Source: Variovorax sp. Sphag1AA (GTDB lineage Bacteria > Pseudomonadota > Gammaproteobacteria > Burkholderiales > Burkholderiaceae_C). From it: DNA of 64,000 nucleotides. The stretch is taken from assembly GCF_014192575.1 (NCBI RefSeq), contig NZ_JACHYC010000007.1, positions 124,001-188,000 of the forward strand. The letters are read 5' to 3'. Below the pieces are notes generated by a model. That model saw only the letters and a list, made by a program, of their open reading frames with translations, was not told where the DNA came from and made no database searches. Below are positions 17,144 to 25,220 of this stretch, piece after piece (position 1 is the stretch's first letter; each line of letters begins with the position of its first letter). The position numbers and the translations under genes are program-made.

Positions 17144-17692
17144 TCAGCCGTCTTGCGGTTCGAGCGGTGTTTCGAGGTTGAGCTGATAGAACGCCGCATC
17201 CAGCCAGCGACCGAACTTGAATCCGATCTGGGGCATCGTGCCCGAATGAACAAAGCCCAGCCGCGTGTGCAGGGCGATGCTGCCTGCGTTGGCCGCGTCG
17301 ATGCATCCCACGAGAACGTGGAGCTGGGCTTCGCGCGCGCGCCGGATCAACTCGCGCAACAGCGTGTCGCCGAGTCCGCGGCCACGATGGTCGCGATGCA
17401 CGTAGACGCTGTGTTCGACCGAGTACTTGTAGGCCGGAAAGGCACGAAACGTCCCCCAGCTTGCGAAGCCGAGCAGGCGACCCGAAGCGTCCACTGCGCC
17501 CACGACAGGAAAGCCGCCCGCCCGCTTGGCTGCGAACCAGGTTGCCATCGCTTCGCGCGGCCGGGGCACGTAGTCGTACAGAGCCGTCGAATTGACGATG
17601 GCGTCATTGAGGATTTCGAGAATGGCCTCGGCATGCTCGGCCTCGGTGCATTCGATCAGGCGGATCTCGTCCTGTGATTTCAAGGTACTCAT
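17144..17692 (-). CDS. GNAT N-acetyltransferase (phosphinothricin acetyltransferase-like)
   Basis: A 182-residue GNAT enzyme. The acetyl-CoA-binding motif A is visible as VYVHRDHRGRGLGDTLLREL, preceded by GFASWGTFRAFPAYKYSVEHS and followed by GSIALHTRLGFVHSGTMPQIG, the pattern of the phosphinothricin/methionine-sulfoximine acetyltransferases. It probably acetylates a small amine or amino-acid analogue. The start codon abuts the stop of the XRE-cupin regulator (TGA directly followed by ATG), so the regulator and enzyme form a coupled pair. Confidence 0.9.
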   Translation of the reverse strand: MSTLKSQDEIRLIECTEAEHAEAILEILNDAIVNSTALYDYVPRPREAMATWFAAKRAGGFPVVGAVDASGRLLGFASWGTFRAFPAYKYSVEHSVYVHRDHRGRGLGDTLLRELIRRAREAQLHVLVGCIDAANAGSIALHTRLGFVHSGTMPQIGFKFGRWLDAAFYQLNLETPLEPQDG

Positions 17693-18358
17693 TCAAACTC
17701 CTGCGGATAGTTGGGCACTGCGGCCGCCCGACGGCGCAGGCTCGCTGCAGATGGCCACGATGTAGCGCGCCGATTGCCGGGTGGGGTTGCTGTAGATCAG
17801 CGGCTGGTCGAGCTGCATCGCGAGGCAGTCGCCTTCGCGCAATTCGTGGAGCTGGCCGCCGAGCATCAGATCGATGCGGCCCTTGAGCATCCAGATCTGC
17901 TGGTGCACGACGTTCTCTCTCGGCCCGACTTCATACGCGACGCGCGCCCCAGGCGGAAAGTCCACCTCGACCAGATGCAGCGGCGATGGCCATCCCGGCG
18001 GTGAGATGTTGCGCCGCATGTAGCCGGATTCCGGATCGCGCCAGATCGGCTGCTGCGCGCGTCGCACCAGCGGCTCCATCGGCGCATCTTCACGACCGCC
18101 GCCGAAGAGGCCCGCGAGCGGAATGCCGAGGCCGGTCGCCAGCTTTTCGAGCACGACGGCTGTGGGGCTGGCGGCGGCGCGCTCGATGAGCGAGATCATC
18201 GAGCGGCTGACGCCACTGCGCGTGGCGAGCACGTCCAGGGAGTAGCCGCGTGCGGTGCGAAGCTCGCGGACACGGCGCGCGATCCGTTCGTTGACGCCGG
18301 TGTCGGTGTCGGGTGCGATTGAATCGGCCTTTTCCATCATCATGGAAATATTGTCCAT
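17693..18358 (-). CDS. XRE-family regulator with C-terminal cupin domain
   Basis: A 221-residue regulator. The helix-turn-helix spans about residues 26-80 (RVRELRTARGYSLDVLATRSG, VSRSMISLIER, TAVVLEKLATGLGIPL), followed by a cupin domain (VEVDFPPGARVAYEVG, HQQIWMLKGRIDLMLGG, LREGDCLAMQLDQPL). Proteins of this type sense small molecules and often control the neighbouring enzyme, here the coupled acetyltransferase. The ATG at 18358 is chosen; a longer frame would run into the A/T-rich repeats upstream. Confidence 0.9.
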   Translation of the reverse strand: MDNISMMMEKADSIAPDTDTGVNERIARRVRELRTARGYSLDVLATRSGVSRSMISLIERAAASPTAVVLEKLATGLGIPLAGLFGGGREDAPMEPLVRRAQQPIWRDPESGYMRRNISPPGWPSPLHLVEVDFPPGARVAYEVGPRENVVHQQIWMLKGRIDLMLGGQLHELREGDCLAMQLDQPLIYSNPTRQSARYIVAICSEPAPSGGRSAQLSAGV

Positions 18359-18402
18359 GATGATGGAACGAGGCGCAAGTTGAGGCGAGGAGGGGTGAGG
18401 GT

Positions 18403-18465
18403 GATAAATAAAGTCGGTCGGAGACAAATAAAGACGGTCGGACGCGACAAAAAAAGTCTGTCGAG
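18403..18465. repeat. Three 20-bp A/T-rich direct repeats, transposon-end-like
   Basis: Three imperfect copies: GATAAATAAAGTCGGTCGGA (18403), GACAAATAAAGACGGTCGGA (18423) and GACAAAAAAAGTCTGTCGAG (18446). The first two differ at two positions and are directly adjacent. Multiple about 20-bp sites of the type GACA-(A/T)-GTC are known transposase-binding sites at the ends of Tn7/Tn5053-like elements. They lie between the XRE gene promoter and a lone tniQ gene, so this is a candidate element end. Regulator-binding sites for the XRE protein are the main alternative. Confidence 0.55.
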
Positions 18466-18567
18466 GCGATCCACGAGGTCCGAGGCCCAATCTTCAAATC
18501 GAAGGGCAACGCAGTAATCCATGCTATCCGGCGCAACTGAGTGCATTCAGACCACCTAAGCCTCAAG

Positions 18568-19575
18568 CTATGGCGGAGTGCAGAGCCTTTCCACTGAAAG
18601 GCATTCAGCCGCATAGGCACGAGCGAAGCTCTCCCACGAGTCGAATACCGCTGAGATCAATATTACGTGTAGGACGGGATGCGTCGCTGGATGCCCCGCG
18701 TAGAGGAGGCGCTCAAATCGAAGCGTCTCGATGCTGCCCCTCCTCTGAAAAAGGATTTCGAGACCTCGCACTCCACAGAGAACATTAGTCGCCGCAGAGA
18801 GGTACTTGCAGAACTTCATATGGCTCAGGCGGCCATCTTGCAGAGCGAGCTCCGTTTCAACCAAGCGCCTGCGGTAGGTCTGGGAGAGTATCTCCAGAGC
18901 GAAATGGAAGCCCTTGGGCAGGTTCCCAAGCCCGCATGCGCATCCGGCTAGCTTCTGAAAATAGGAGAGAGTCCTCTCACGAGGAGACTGCGCGCAAGGA
19001 GTGAATTTGAATGCGTGTGGAAGCAGCCAGTCGAAGCGCTTTCCTGTGTAGACCCTTCCAGATGCTTGGACAAGTAGCTCATTGTGGAGAGGGCAGATCA
19101 CTGCACCTGGCCATTGGTGGTCGCGGTGCCAGTAGGCAAAGCAGCATCCTTCTGCATCTTCCTTCATACATCTCCGGCATGCCTTAAGCGGGTTTGATGT
19201 GCACAGTGACGTGTGTCGCAAGCCGAATATCGCCTTCCCACTTGCAACTGACTGGCCTCGTGCCGACGCAACTGCTGTCAGTGCTCGGCTTGCTGACATG
19301 AGAGGCAAAAAGTATGGAAGGAGCGTACGTTCGAAGATCAGACTAGAAGGACTTCCCAAAACGCCAGCTGTCTGGCTTACGAGAAGATCAATATGGGCGG
19401 GAAGGTCGTGAGCTATGCCAAGGCCACTCTGTCCAAAGAGTTCAAGACTCGTATCTTCTGGCCGCACGTTTCCGCTCAAGCGGTGATGCCGGCTGAGTAG
19501 GCTGTACAAGGTTTCGTCGGGTTGCCAGATTGCAGTGACGTTGGCCCTGTCTGAGATGTGGGGTGCGCTAGTCAA
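18568..19575 (-). CDS. tniQ: TniQ-family transposon protein
   Basis: A 335-residue TniQ/TnsD-like target-selection protein. It opens with the family signature WQPDETLYSLLSRHHRLSG and carries the zinc-finger region CRRCMKEDAEG, YWHRDHQWPG and CPLHNELL, with a later CxC pair (GCACGLGNL). TniQ proteins link a target or target-binding complex to the TnsC/TniB ATPase. A TTG start at 19575 has a GAGGAGG ribosome site 9 bases upstream; a GTG at 19659 would give a longer form. No tniA or tniB is found beside it. With the repeats at 18.4 kb it marks a Tn7/Tn5053-like element or its relic. Confidence 0.8.
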   Translation of the reverse strand: MTSAPHISDRANVTAIWQPDETLYSLLSRHHRLSGNVRPEDTSLELFGQSGLGIAHDLPAHIDLLVSQTAGVLGSPSSLIFERTLLPYFLPLMSASRALTAVASARGQSVASGKAIFGLRHTSLCTSNPLKACRRCMKEDAEGCCFAYWHRDHQWPGAVICPLHNELLVQASGRVYTGKRFDWLLPHAFKFTPCAQSPRERTLSYFQKLAGCACGLGNLPKGFHFALEILSQTYRRRLVETELALQDGRLSHMKFCKYLSAATNVLCGVRGLEILFQRRGSIETLRFERLLYAGHPATHPVLHVILISAVFDSWESFARAYAAECLSVERLCTPP

Positions 19576-19890
19576 CGAAAGGGACCTCCTCGAGTCGGTG
19601 GGGCAGGACTTCTTCCTGGACCAACTGACATGACTAACTGCGGTGCCACCGTCTCGCACGCCACACGCGATGAGTTCTTCTTGTGCAGTGATCGGATACG
19701 GCCAAGCGTGCTAGAAGAAGAGCAATCCGCCGCTAGGGGAGTCCTCCTGTCGTTCGCATGTGAGGAGAGCCTTCCATGCAGGAGATGCGCTGCAGTACCT
19801 TTTTTGGCCTCGTCAAGCGGCGAAAAGCACAGGTGCGAACAGAGCGGCGAGGGTGGGGTGGTGCTACTTCCCCCCGCCGCTGGTCACTTG

Positions 19891-20589
19891 CTACAACACG
19901 CAAGCCGGCAAGCGACCAATCACCCCAGCCCAATTGACCGCAAGCTTGCGCGCACCCACGCGCACGTCGTACCGCATGAACAGCCACGGCCGCTCGCCGT
20001 AGTTCGCGGCCACCTGCTTAGCCTTGGTCAAATCCGTCTTGCCAACATCGGGCTTCTTGCCTTCAGCGTGCACTGCATCCTCACATCTCCGCATCAGCTC
20101 CGGCGCGGTGCTGAACTCCGCCAAAACGAACTGCGTCCCCGCGGTGAACACAATGGGCACGGAGCCACTGCCACCAACGCTGAGGTTGTGGGCAGACAGC
20201 TCCAACACGCGAACAACCTCCAGCCAGATTGCGCGCGGTAGCTGGGGAGCGGGCAGGGGCACCGACATCGAGAGGTAGGCTGCCTGCGCATCCAGGCCGG
20301 TGTCAGGCTGGACGACGACTGCAGGCGCTGCAGCCACTAGCTGTTCGAGGTGTGGCTGCCAGTCAGGAGGCAACCGAACGAGCAGGGCCTGAGCTTCTCG
20401 ATTCAGGTCACTGGCAGCAAGGGGGAGGTCCTGCGCCGAGATAACGCTGGCGGCAGCGGGAGGAGCGACCTCCTTCAGACGCGTTCGATACTGCCGACGT
20501 GAGCTGGTGTACAGCTCGAAGGAAGCCTGACGCAGATTTGGGAAGTCGGAAAGGTTATAGATGTGAGTTGAGGACATGGCATGGCGCAT
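19891..20589 (-). CDS. Hypothetical protein, accessory island
   Basis: A 232-residue protein that I do not recognise (a start at MSSTHIYNL, 4 codons in, is also possible). Composition is mixed alpha/beta with no signal or membrane segment. A central stretch has WLEVVRVLELSAHNLSVGGSG and the C-terminal part RPWLFMRYDVRVGARKLAVNW. A GGAGG ribosome site precedes it. It stands alone in the island upstream of tniQ on the same strand. No function can be offered. Confidence 0.6.
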   Translation of the reverse strand: MRHAMSSTHIYNLSDFPNLRQASFELYTSSRRQYRTRLKEVAPPAAASVISAQDLPLAASDLNREAQALLVRLPPDWQPHLEQLVAAAPAVVVQPDTGLDAQAAYLSMSVPLPAPQLPRAIWLEVVRVLELSAHNLSVGGSGSVPIVFTAGTQFVLAEFSTAPELMRRCEDAVHAEGKKPDVGKTDLTKAKQVAANYGERPWLFMRYDVRVGARKLAVNWAGVIGRLPACVL

Positions 20590-21106
20590 GTAGGTTGAAG
20601 ATCCTCCTTGCGGAGGGCTGCAAACAAATAGCCAGTCGTTTTATGCGCTTGCCGGCGACCGTAGTTCCGCGGATCTCCGCGCGCTCTGAACCGATACGAC
20701 ATCACCTTGAGCTGGCCTTTGGCCAGCGACCGCCGAGCCGGCTGAAATCAACAAATCCTCAGTTCCCGTCCCAAGCTTTCACGACCAAGGGCTTCGAGTT
20801 CCAGGACCACCCGCGACTGGGTCTTGGTAGCAGGGGCGGCAGCGTTTTCGTGGCGCGACTGTGCTTGTCTCCAACCACGACACGGCTGAAGCCCGAGACA
20901 TGCACCGCGGGGCTCACGCTGCATTCGCTACATGTTGGCCGCAGCATTGCCTCCCGAGTCTTTGCCCGTGCCAGATGAAACGACCTTCTTGCAGTGCTCG
21001 GATAAACAAATGCGTCTAGACGCTTCCATGAGTCTCGATTTCGAGCTCATTTCAGCTTGCCAGCCGGCTGGCGAGCGGGTGCTACCGCAAACACACTGGA
21101 GAAACT
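20590..21106. other. Intergenic, no supported gene
   Basis: About 500 bases between two divergently oriented unknown genes. Open frames here are short, arginine-rich shadows without ribosome sites. It probably holds the two promoters, but no clear -35/-10 pair stands out. Confidence 0.5.
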
Positions 21107-21859
21107 TTGAACCTCAGCCCCGATACGACTTTTCACCTGGCTCTGGAGGAGGCATATGAACTTGCGCCGCTCCTGCGCCCAAATGTCGAAGGCCTCTATG
21201 AGTGCGCACAGCGCGCGCCAGGGCGATTCCATCCATACGTTGTGCGGCTTTCCGGCGACGAAGGCGAGAAATCAGAGCTGACGGGAATCATCAGCGCGGG
21301 GGACGCGGCGGCGCCAGGCGCGCTACTCGTCCTGCCGGACCAAGCCGACGGCCGCCTCGACGCACTGCTCGAAAAGCAGTTCCGCGCTATGGCTGTGCCG
21401 TGTGACGGCAACATGAAGTCAATGGTTGTATTCGCTCTTGAAGACGACCAAAATGAAGTCGCGATTGCGGTACAGATGTCGGGCCTCAGGGGATTGAGCG
21501 ATGGCCCGTTCATTATTGCCGTTGTCTGCAAAAACCAGCTTCGCGTTCGCCGAATCACGAATCATCCTCCTGAAGACACGGGCGGCTTGCAGGGGCTGGA
21601 CTGCTCTGTGCAGAGCTACAACCCCTACAACGTCTACTCGCAGCAAGAGCTCGAGGAGGCGGCGCGAAGGGAACGAGACGGCGATGAGCCGGACTTTTGG
21701 TTGGTCGAAGAAGTCATGCGCCAAGACAAACTGGACCGACTCCGCGACCAGCAGGCGGCGCGGCTTGAGGCAATGCGGCGCCACGTCGCTCAACGCAAAG
21801 GCTTGGACTTGTCCGAAGTGCCCCCCATCCCGAGCGCCCTTTCCGGTTCCTGGCCCTGA
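21107..21859 (+). CDS. Hypothetical protein, accessory island
   Basis: A 250-residue acidic cytoplasmic protein starting at TTG with a CTGGAG ribosome site 5 bases upstream. The N-terminal two-thirds look like an alpha/beta fold (MVVFALEDDQNEVAIAVQM, GPFIIAVVCKNQLRVRR). The last 70 residues are charged and helical (EELEEAARRERDGDEPDF, then DKLDRLRDQQAARLEAMRRH), a likely coiled coil. No family is recognised. The neighbours are also unknown. Confidence 0.6.
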   Translation: MNLSPDTTFHLALEEAYELAPLLRPNVEGLYECAQRAPGRFHPYVVRLSGDEGEKSELTGIISAGDAAAPGALLVLPDQADGRLDALLEKQFRAMAVPCDGNMKSMVVFALEDDQNEVAIAVQMSGLRGLSDGPFIIAVVCKNQLRVRRITNHPPEDTGGLQGLDCSVQSYNPYNVYSQQELEEAARRERDGDEPDFWLVEEVMRQDKLDRLRDQQAARLEAMRRHVAQRKGLDLSEVPPIPSALSGSWP

Positions 21860-22269
21860 GAGGCCATTTGAATGTGCGTGTGCCGGCCCATGAACACGAG
21901 CGGGAAGTGCGCCGGTGGTTTGGAGGCGGCGACTCGACGAAGGTGGCCGCCTCGTTGCAGCAAAGGCCTGTGCGCAAGTGGTCCATCTGGGGCCCTCTTG
22001 CGAAGGGCCCCCGGATTGAGGTCGATGCGAAGAGAGGCACCATGCCTGCATCGAGCGACTCCGGCGGCTCGATGGCCCGCTCACATTGCGTAGAGCAACT
22101 GAGGCCATAGCGGCTCGCCCGAAAACTTCGGCCGTAGTGCATCGACTAGGCTGAGTTTCGTACTGATGTCCGCGTTCTGCGGATTCTCAATCGGGTCCTC
22201 ACCGGCGGCTTCAGCTCGTCAAAGGGCATCCCCGCCCCCAACGCGCCAAGCCACCTTGGTCTTGGTTCG

Positions 22270-22758
22270 TTGGATACCGACGGCGAGCTGCCCATCCTTG
22301 CCATCAGGTTGCAGATTGGCGCGGACATGCTGTACTGGCTGGCTAACGCCGCCGACCCTGCAATCTGGGCAATGTTGGATGCATGGCATGCGGCCGGTCG
22401 GATGGCCGTTGCTGCCCAGTTCGACAACGGACGAATGTTCTTCGTCGACAAAGAGTACACGAAAGGCCCCGCCCTCCGGGCGCTTCGACAGCGAGTGGCG
22501 TCGGCAAATCTGCAGACCTCAACCCGCGAATTCATGCAGTCCGCTGGCGAGGCTTTGCTGTCAGGTCAGCTGGCGAGCAGGGCGACCAGCGATATCCCAA
22601 GCGTCGCGTCGGTGCGGCATGTGCAGGGGTGCACCGTCTGCACCGAAACGACGGGACGCATTCTGGTTCCGCTCGAGGTCGCGGTCTCGAGTGCATGTGA
22701 TTTGCTGATTCCTGAATCCCTGGCGCGCCTTGTGCCACCGCGGCAGCCGGCGCATTGA
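22270..22758 (+). CDS. Unknown protein, paralogue of the gene at 25221-25916
   Basis: A 162-residue product from a TTG start; the frame is open back to 22150, so the protein may be longer with a rare start. It aligns clearly with the minus-strand gene at 25.2-25.9 kb: LQIGADMLYWLANAADPAIW here against LQAGPDALYWFANAADPSVW there, then MAVAAQFDNGRMFFVD against LALGAQFLDGRVVDAV, and a C-terminal VRHVQGCTVCTETTGRILVPL against VQRVQGVIVETEHTAGIRWPL. The family is not one I can name. The duplicate copies sit in inverted orientation around a short accessory cluster. Confidence 0.6.
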   Translation: MDTDGELPILAIRLQIGADMLYWLANAADPAIWAMLDAWHAAGRMAVAAQFDNGRMFFVDKEYTKGPALRALRQRVASANLQTSTREFMQSAGEALLSGQLASRATSDIPSVASVRHVQGCTVCTETTGRILVPLEVAVSSACDLLIPESLARLVPPRQPAH

Positions 22759-23165
22759 CCCTGCTATCTCTTCGTGCGCGACCCTCCGGGGTCGCGCTTC
22801 TTGTGCACTGAGGGCGTGCCTGGCATGCAGCTGTGATCTCGCTTTCCGCGGTGTCGAGCAGGACGAACAGCCGTAGCCTGAAGAGGTGCAAACACAGGAC
22901 GTCTGATCTGAACTTCCATTCGCAGATGACGTGCCACGGCCGGGTGAAGACGATGACTGCCGCACGTATGAAAAGGCAGCGGCTGCAACAGACAGTGGCT
23001 CCGAGGTCACCGCCGCGCGCAAGCCATACGTGGTTCTCTGCCGCGAAAACGTGGGTCTCGCAATGCTGGAGTACGAGCAGCTCCGGTCTGCATTCAAACT
23101 GCGCGCGGCGCAGACGGGCGCGCTCACGAGATGCGGGCAATCGGTTGGGCTGTGATGCGGGTACG

Positions 23166-23263
23166 AACGACGAACGCATGCCCACTGCGAGATGGCATCC
23201 ATGCCCATGCGGGATGCCGATTTGGCGGGGACAGGCGATGCGAATCGCCCGAGAGTCGCGGTC
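23166..23263 (+). pseudogene. Decayed copy of the N-terminus of the HEPN-like gene at 24367
   Basis: About 100 bases encode, in one frame, MASMPMRDADLAGTGDANRP RVAV, which matches the intact gene's IASTLMRDAESPWTCDANRP RVAI. The DNA also shares GCGATGCGAATCGCCCG exactly (23236 and 24437). The start codon is lost and homology stops after the shared block. It is a truncated paralogue, not an active gene. Confidence 0.6.
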
Positions 23264-23422
23264 GGCCGACGGCACAACGCCCGGCGGCGGTGCTCAAGGA
23301 GACCGTTGTCCACGATTGGAATTGCTGGTAATGTCTATATGCAAATCGCCTAACACGAATTTAATGAAGTCGCTCAATCCAAGAGGTCACCGACAGAGTC
23401 CATAGATCGCCTAACGATTCAC

Positions 23423-23444
23423 GAAGCCCGCGTAAGCGGGCTTC
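23423..23444. terminator. Hairpin, probable terminator
   Basis: A perfect 9-base inverted repeat (GAAGCCCGC / GCGGGCTTC) closed by a GTAA tetraloop. It lacks a long T run, so it may be a weak or bidirectional terminator. Its stem resembles the strong terminator at 27654. Confidence 0.5.
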
Positions 23445-23485
23445 AGCACTTCTGGACTTTCAAAAATGCAATTAACGGGAAGAGG

Positions 23486-23752
23486 ATGGTCCGCATGAAT
23501 ACACCAGCCGCTCAAGGCGACGAGCTTTCCTCCGAAGAATTGTTTCGGACATTGCCGTCGTGCCCTACACAGACGCGCGGGTCACGCGATGTAGACGGGT
23601 TCCGGCGGTGGTCACAGGGTGCTTACAAGGCGACGTCAGTAGTAGCGGAGATGTCGTGCGATGCGGTGCCCACAGGCGCGACACATGGTTGCGCTGCTGA
23701 GTCGTTGGTGCGCATCAATCCCCGTTTGGATCCTCAGCAAGGGAGACAGTGA
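23486..23752 (+). CDS. Possible small hypothetical protein
   Basis: An 88-residue open frame with a purine-rich stretch (GGGAAGAGG) before the ATG. The composition is polar and low in hydrophobic residues, with no recognised motif. It lies between a hairpin and the ArdB-like gene. It could be a chance frame. Confidence 0.25.
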   Translation: MVRMNTPAAQGDELSSEELFRTLPSCPTQTRGSRDVDGFRRWSQGAYKATSVVAEMSCDAVPTGATHGCAAESLVRINPRLDPQQGRQ

Positions 23753-23800
23753 CGGCAATCGTTGAGTCACCTTGGTTTGCCAAACCTGCGGAGATGCACC

Positions 23801-24310
23801 TTGGCTGCTTTTGATTCGTCAGACTGGACGTTCTACGACAAGCAAGATCTGCATCCCGGGAGGCGACGGCGGAAGTTGATCGGCTGGCGCTCCGCGGGCA
23901 AGGATCTTTGGCCAGGCTTAGTGCGCGCTCAGCTTGGAATGAGGGTTAACGAGTTTGCCGATGACGTCGCCGCCGCGCTTGCCTGGTTGTGCGATGCCAA
24001 TTCACGACTGACCAACACCTCGTGGGATCTTTGGGACTTGCGGGAAACGCAGAATGGTGCCATCTACTTGGTTCCCCTTGAGGAGGGGCCATGGCGGATG
24101 AAGCGGTCCGACCGCCATTTTGACGAGACGTTGACACGTGACGGCGCGGGCGTTTGTGCCTCGATGCTGGCCATCAGCTGGATTGGCCACGAACGAACCT
24201 GCGACCTCCCTTTCTGCCCGGATGAGCGGATTCCCAAGATTCTTAAGCGTTTGATGCGATTCAGGGAAATGCATCCAGAGGGAGCCGAGATCGATCGAGT
24301 TTTGGATTGA
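23801..24310 (+). CDS. ArdB/KlcA-like antirestriction-type protein (tentative)
   Basis: A 169-residue protein. Its middle follows the ArdB/KlcA pattern: LAWLCDANSRLTNTSWDLWD, then NGAIYLVPLEEG, and LTRDGAGVCASMLAISWI, parallel to the known WxFYELSNGGFYMAP and MSADAAGIVATL blocks of KlcA. ArdB proteins protect incoming DNA from type I restriction and are typical of mobile elements. A TTG start with GGAG 8 bases upstream is used; another TTG lies 13 codons earlier. The similarity is motif-level only, so the assignment is tentative. Confidence 0.5.
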   Translation: MAAFDSSDWTFYDKQDLHPGRRRRKLIGWRSAGKDLWPGLVRAQLGMRVNEFADDVAAALAWLCDANSRLTNTSWDLWDLRETQNGAIYLVPLEEGPWRMKRSDRHFDETLTRDGAGVCASMLAISWIGHERTCDLPFCPDERIPKILKRLMRFREMHPEGAEIDRVLD

Positions 24311-24366
24311 GAGCTCGCACCACCCCCTCCAAGTGAGAGTGACAGAGCTCGCTGGAATTTCGCAGC

Positions 24367-24711
24367 ATGAACGAAAGAAGTCGCGACTACTGCCAAATTG
24401 CGTCCACGTTGATGCGGGACGCCGAATCGCCTTGGACGTGCGATGCGAATCGCCCGCGGGTCGCCATTGACGCTGGGTACTATGCATTGTTGTCAGTGCT
24501 TTCGCGTGATGTCATCAAGCAGGTTGTCGATCACCCCTGTCCGCGATTGGCTAGAGACGGTGCTCACGAACTGAGCCTGAACGATGCGGACGTCGCGCTT
24601 TCCGAGTCGCTCGTGCGGTGCAGGTACTCTGCTGTGCTGAGTTGGCCGAGATCGGTGGTCTTCGGCTGGGCCAGGCGAGTGATAGCGACGGCCGCCGCCA
24701 GGGCGATGTAG
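24367..24711 (+). CDS. HEPN-like small protein
   Basis: A 114-residue helical protein. The segment RPRVAIDAGYYALLSVL resembles the first helix of HEPN domains (xxAxxRAYYA), and RLARDGAH fits an R-X6-H arrangement, close to the R-X4-6-H ribonuclease motif of active HEPN toxins. Such proteins act as toxins, abortive-infection effectors or nucleotidyltransferase partners. No antitoxin is recognised next to it. A decayed copy of its N-terminus lies 1.2 kb upstream. Fold assignment is from pattern only. Confidence 0.5.
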   Translation: MNERSRDYCQIASTLMRDAESPWTCDANRPRVAIDAGYYALLSVLSRDVIKQVVDHPCPRLARDGAHELSLNDADVALSESLVRCRYSAVLSWPRSVVFGWARRVIATAAARAM

Positions 24712-24752
24712 CGTCGCCCAAGGTGATCGCTGGTCGCCAAGTCGATCTGCCT

Positions 24753-25109
24753 ATGTGTTTCCGCTTTGCCAACATCCGACTGGCACCAGCGGTGCAATCA
24801 CAGGAGATGGTGTGCGTGCGTGAATGGCGCCTTGTCGAACTACGCAATGGCACCGTCGTACTCACCGGGATGCGAGTGGGTCCGTGTGCCGACTTGACTA
24901 CGGTCCGTTTGAGTTCGCCGATTGTTGCACTCGACCGGGAGCGGCGCGTCCTTCGGACCGAGTCCGGGCGGCTTTATCTGCTTGACAGCCCGCCGGCCTG
25001 GGATGATCAGTCACGCCAACTGCTCTCCGCTTGGCTGGCGGCCCGTGGACAGGAAAACGCGGTGGACCTCACGGACGCCATATGGCCGGAGCGGAAAGGC
25101 ACGGAATGA
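24753..25109 (+). CDS. Hypothetical protein, accessory island
   Basis: A 118-residue beta-rich protein starting MCFRFANIRLAP. Repeated strand-like blocks (VREWRLVELRNGTVVLTG, VRLSSPIVALDRERRVLRT, SGRLYLLDSPP) suggest a small beta-barrel or SH3-like fold. The pattern recalls small cargo proteins in integrative elements, but no named family is assigned. An upstream in-frame GTG at 24618 would overlap the HEPN-like gene. Confidence 0.5.
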   Translation: MCFRFANIRLAPAVQSQEMVCVREWRLVELRNGTVVLTGMRVGPCADLTTVRLSSPIVALDRERRVLRTESGRLYLLDSPPAWDDQSRQLLSAWLAARGQENAVDLTDAIWPERKGTE

Positions 25110-25220
25110 GCAATCGACGACGAGGTACGGCTTGAGTTGCCATCGTGGGCCGAGAGGTGAGCACCGAGCGAAGGAAAGCGCGGACCATGGTCCGCGCATC
25201 TAGATTGAATCAGACGCCAG

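Noticed and set aside
18402..18466. CRISPR array
   Set aside because: The three 20-bp repeats have almost no spacers between them and no cas genes are near.
19650..19890. tniB upstream of tniQ
   Set aside because: No Walker A motif or other ATPase signature is found in any minus-strand frame there.
20499..20978. 159-codon plus-strand frame
   Set aside because: It overlaps the start of a better-supported minus-strand gene, is arginine/serine rich and has no motif or ribosome site.
22931..23155. YefM/Phd-like antitoxin
   Set aside because: The frame has a faint pattern (KPYVVLCRENVG, LEYEQLR) but lacks a good start and the rest of the fold. No toxin gene follows, so it is not listed as a gene.
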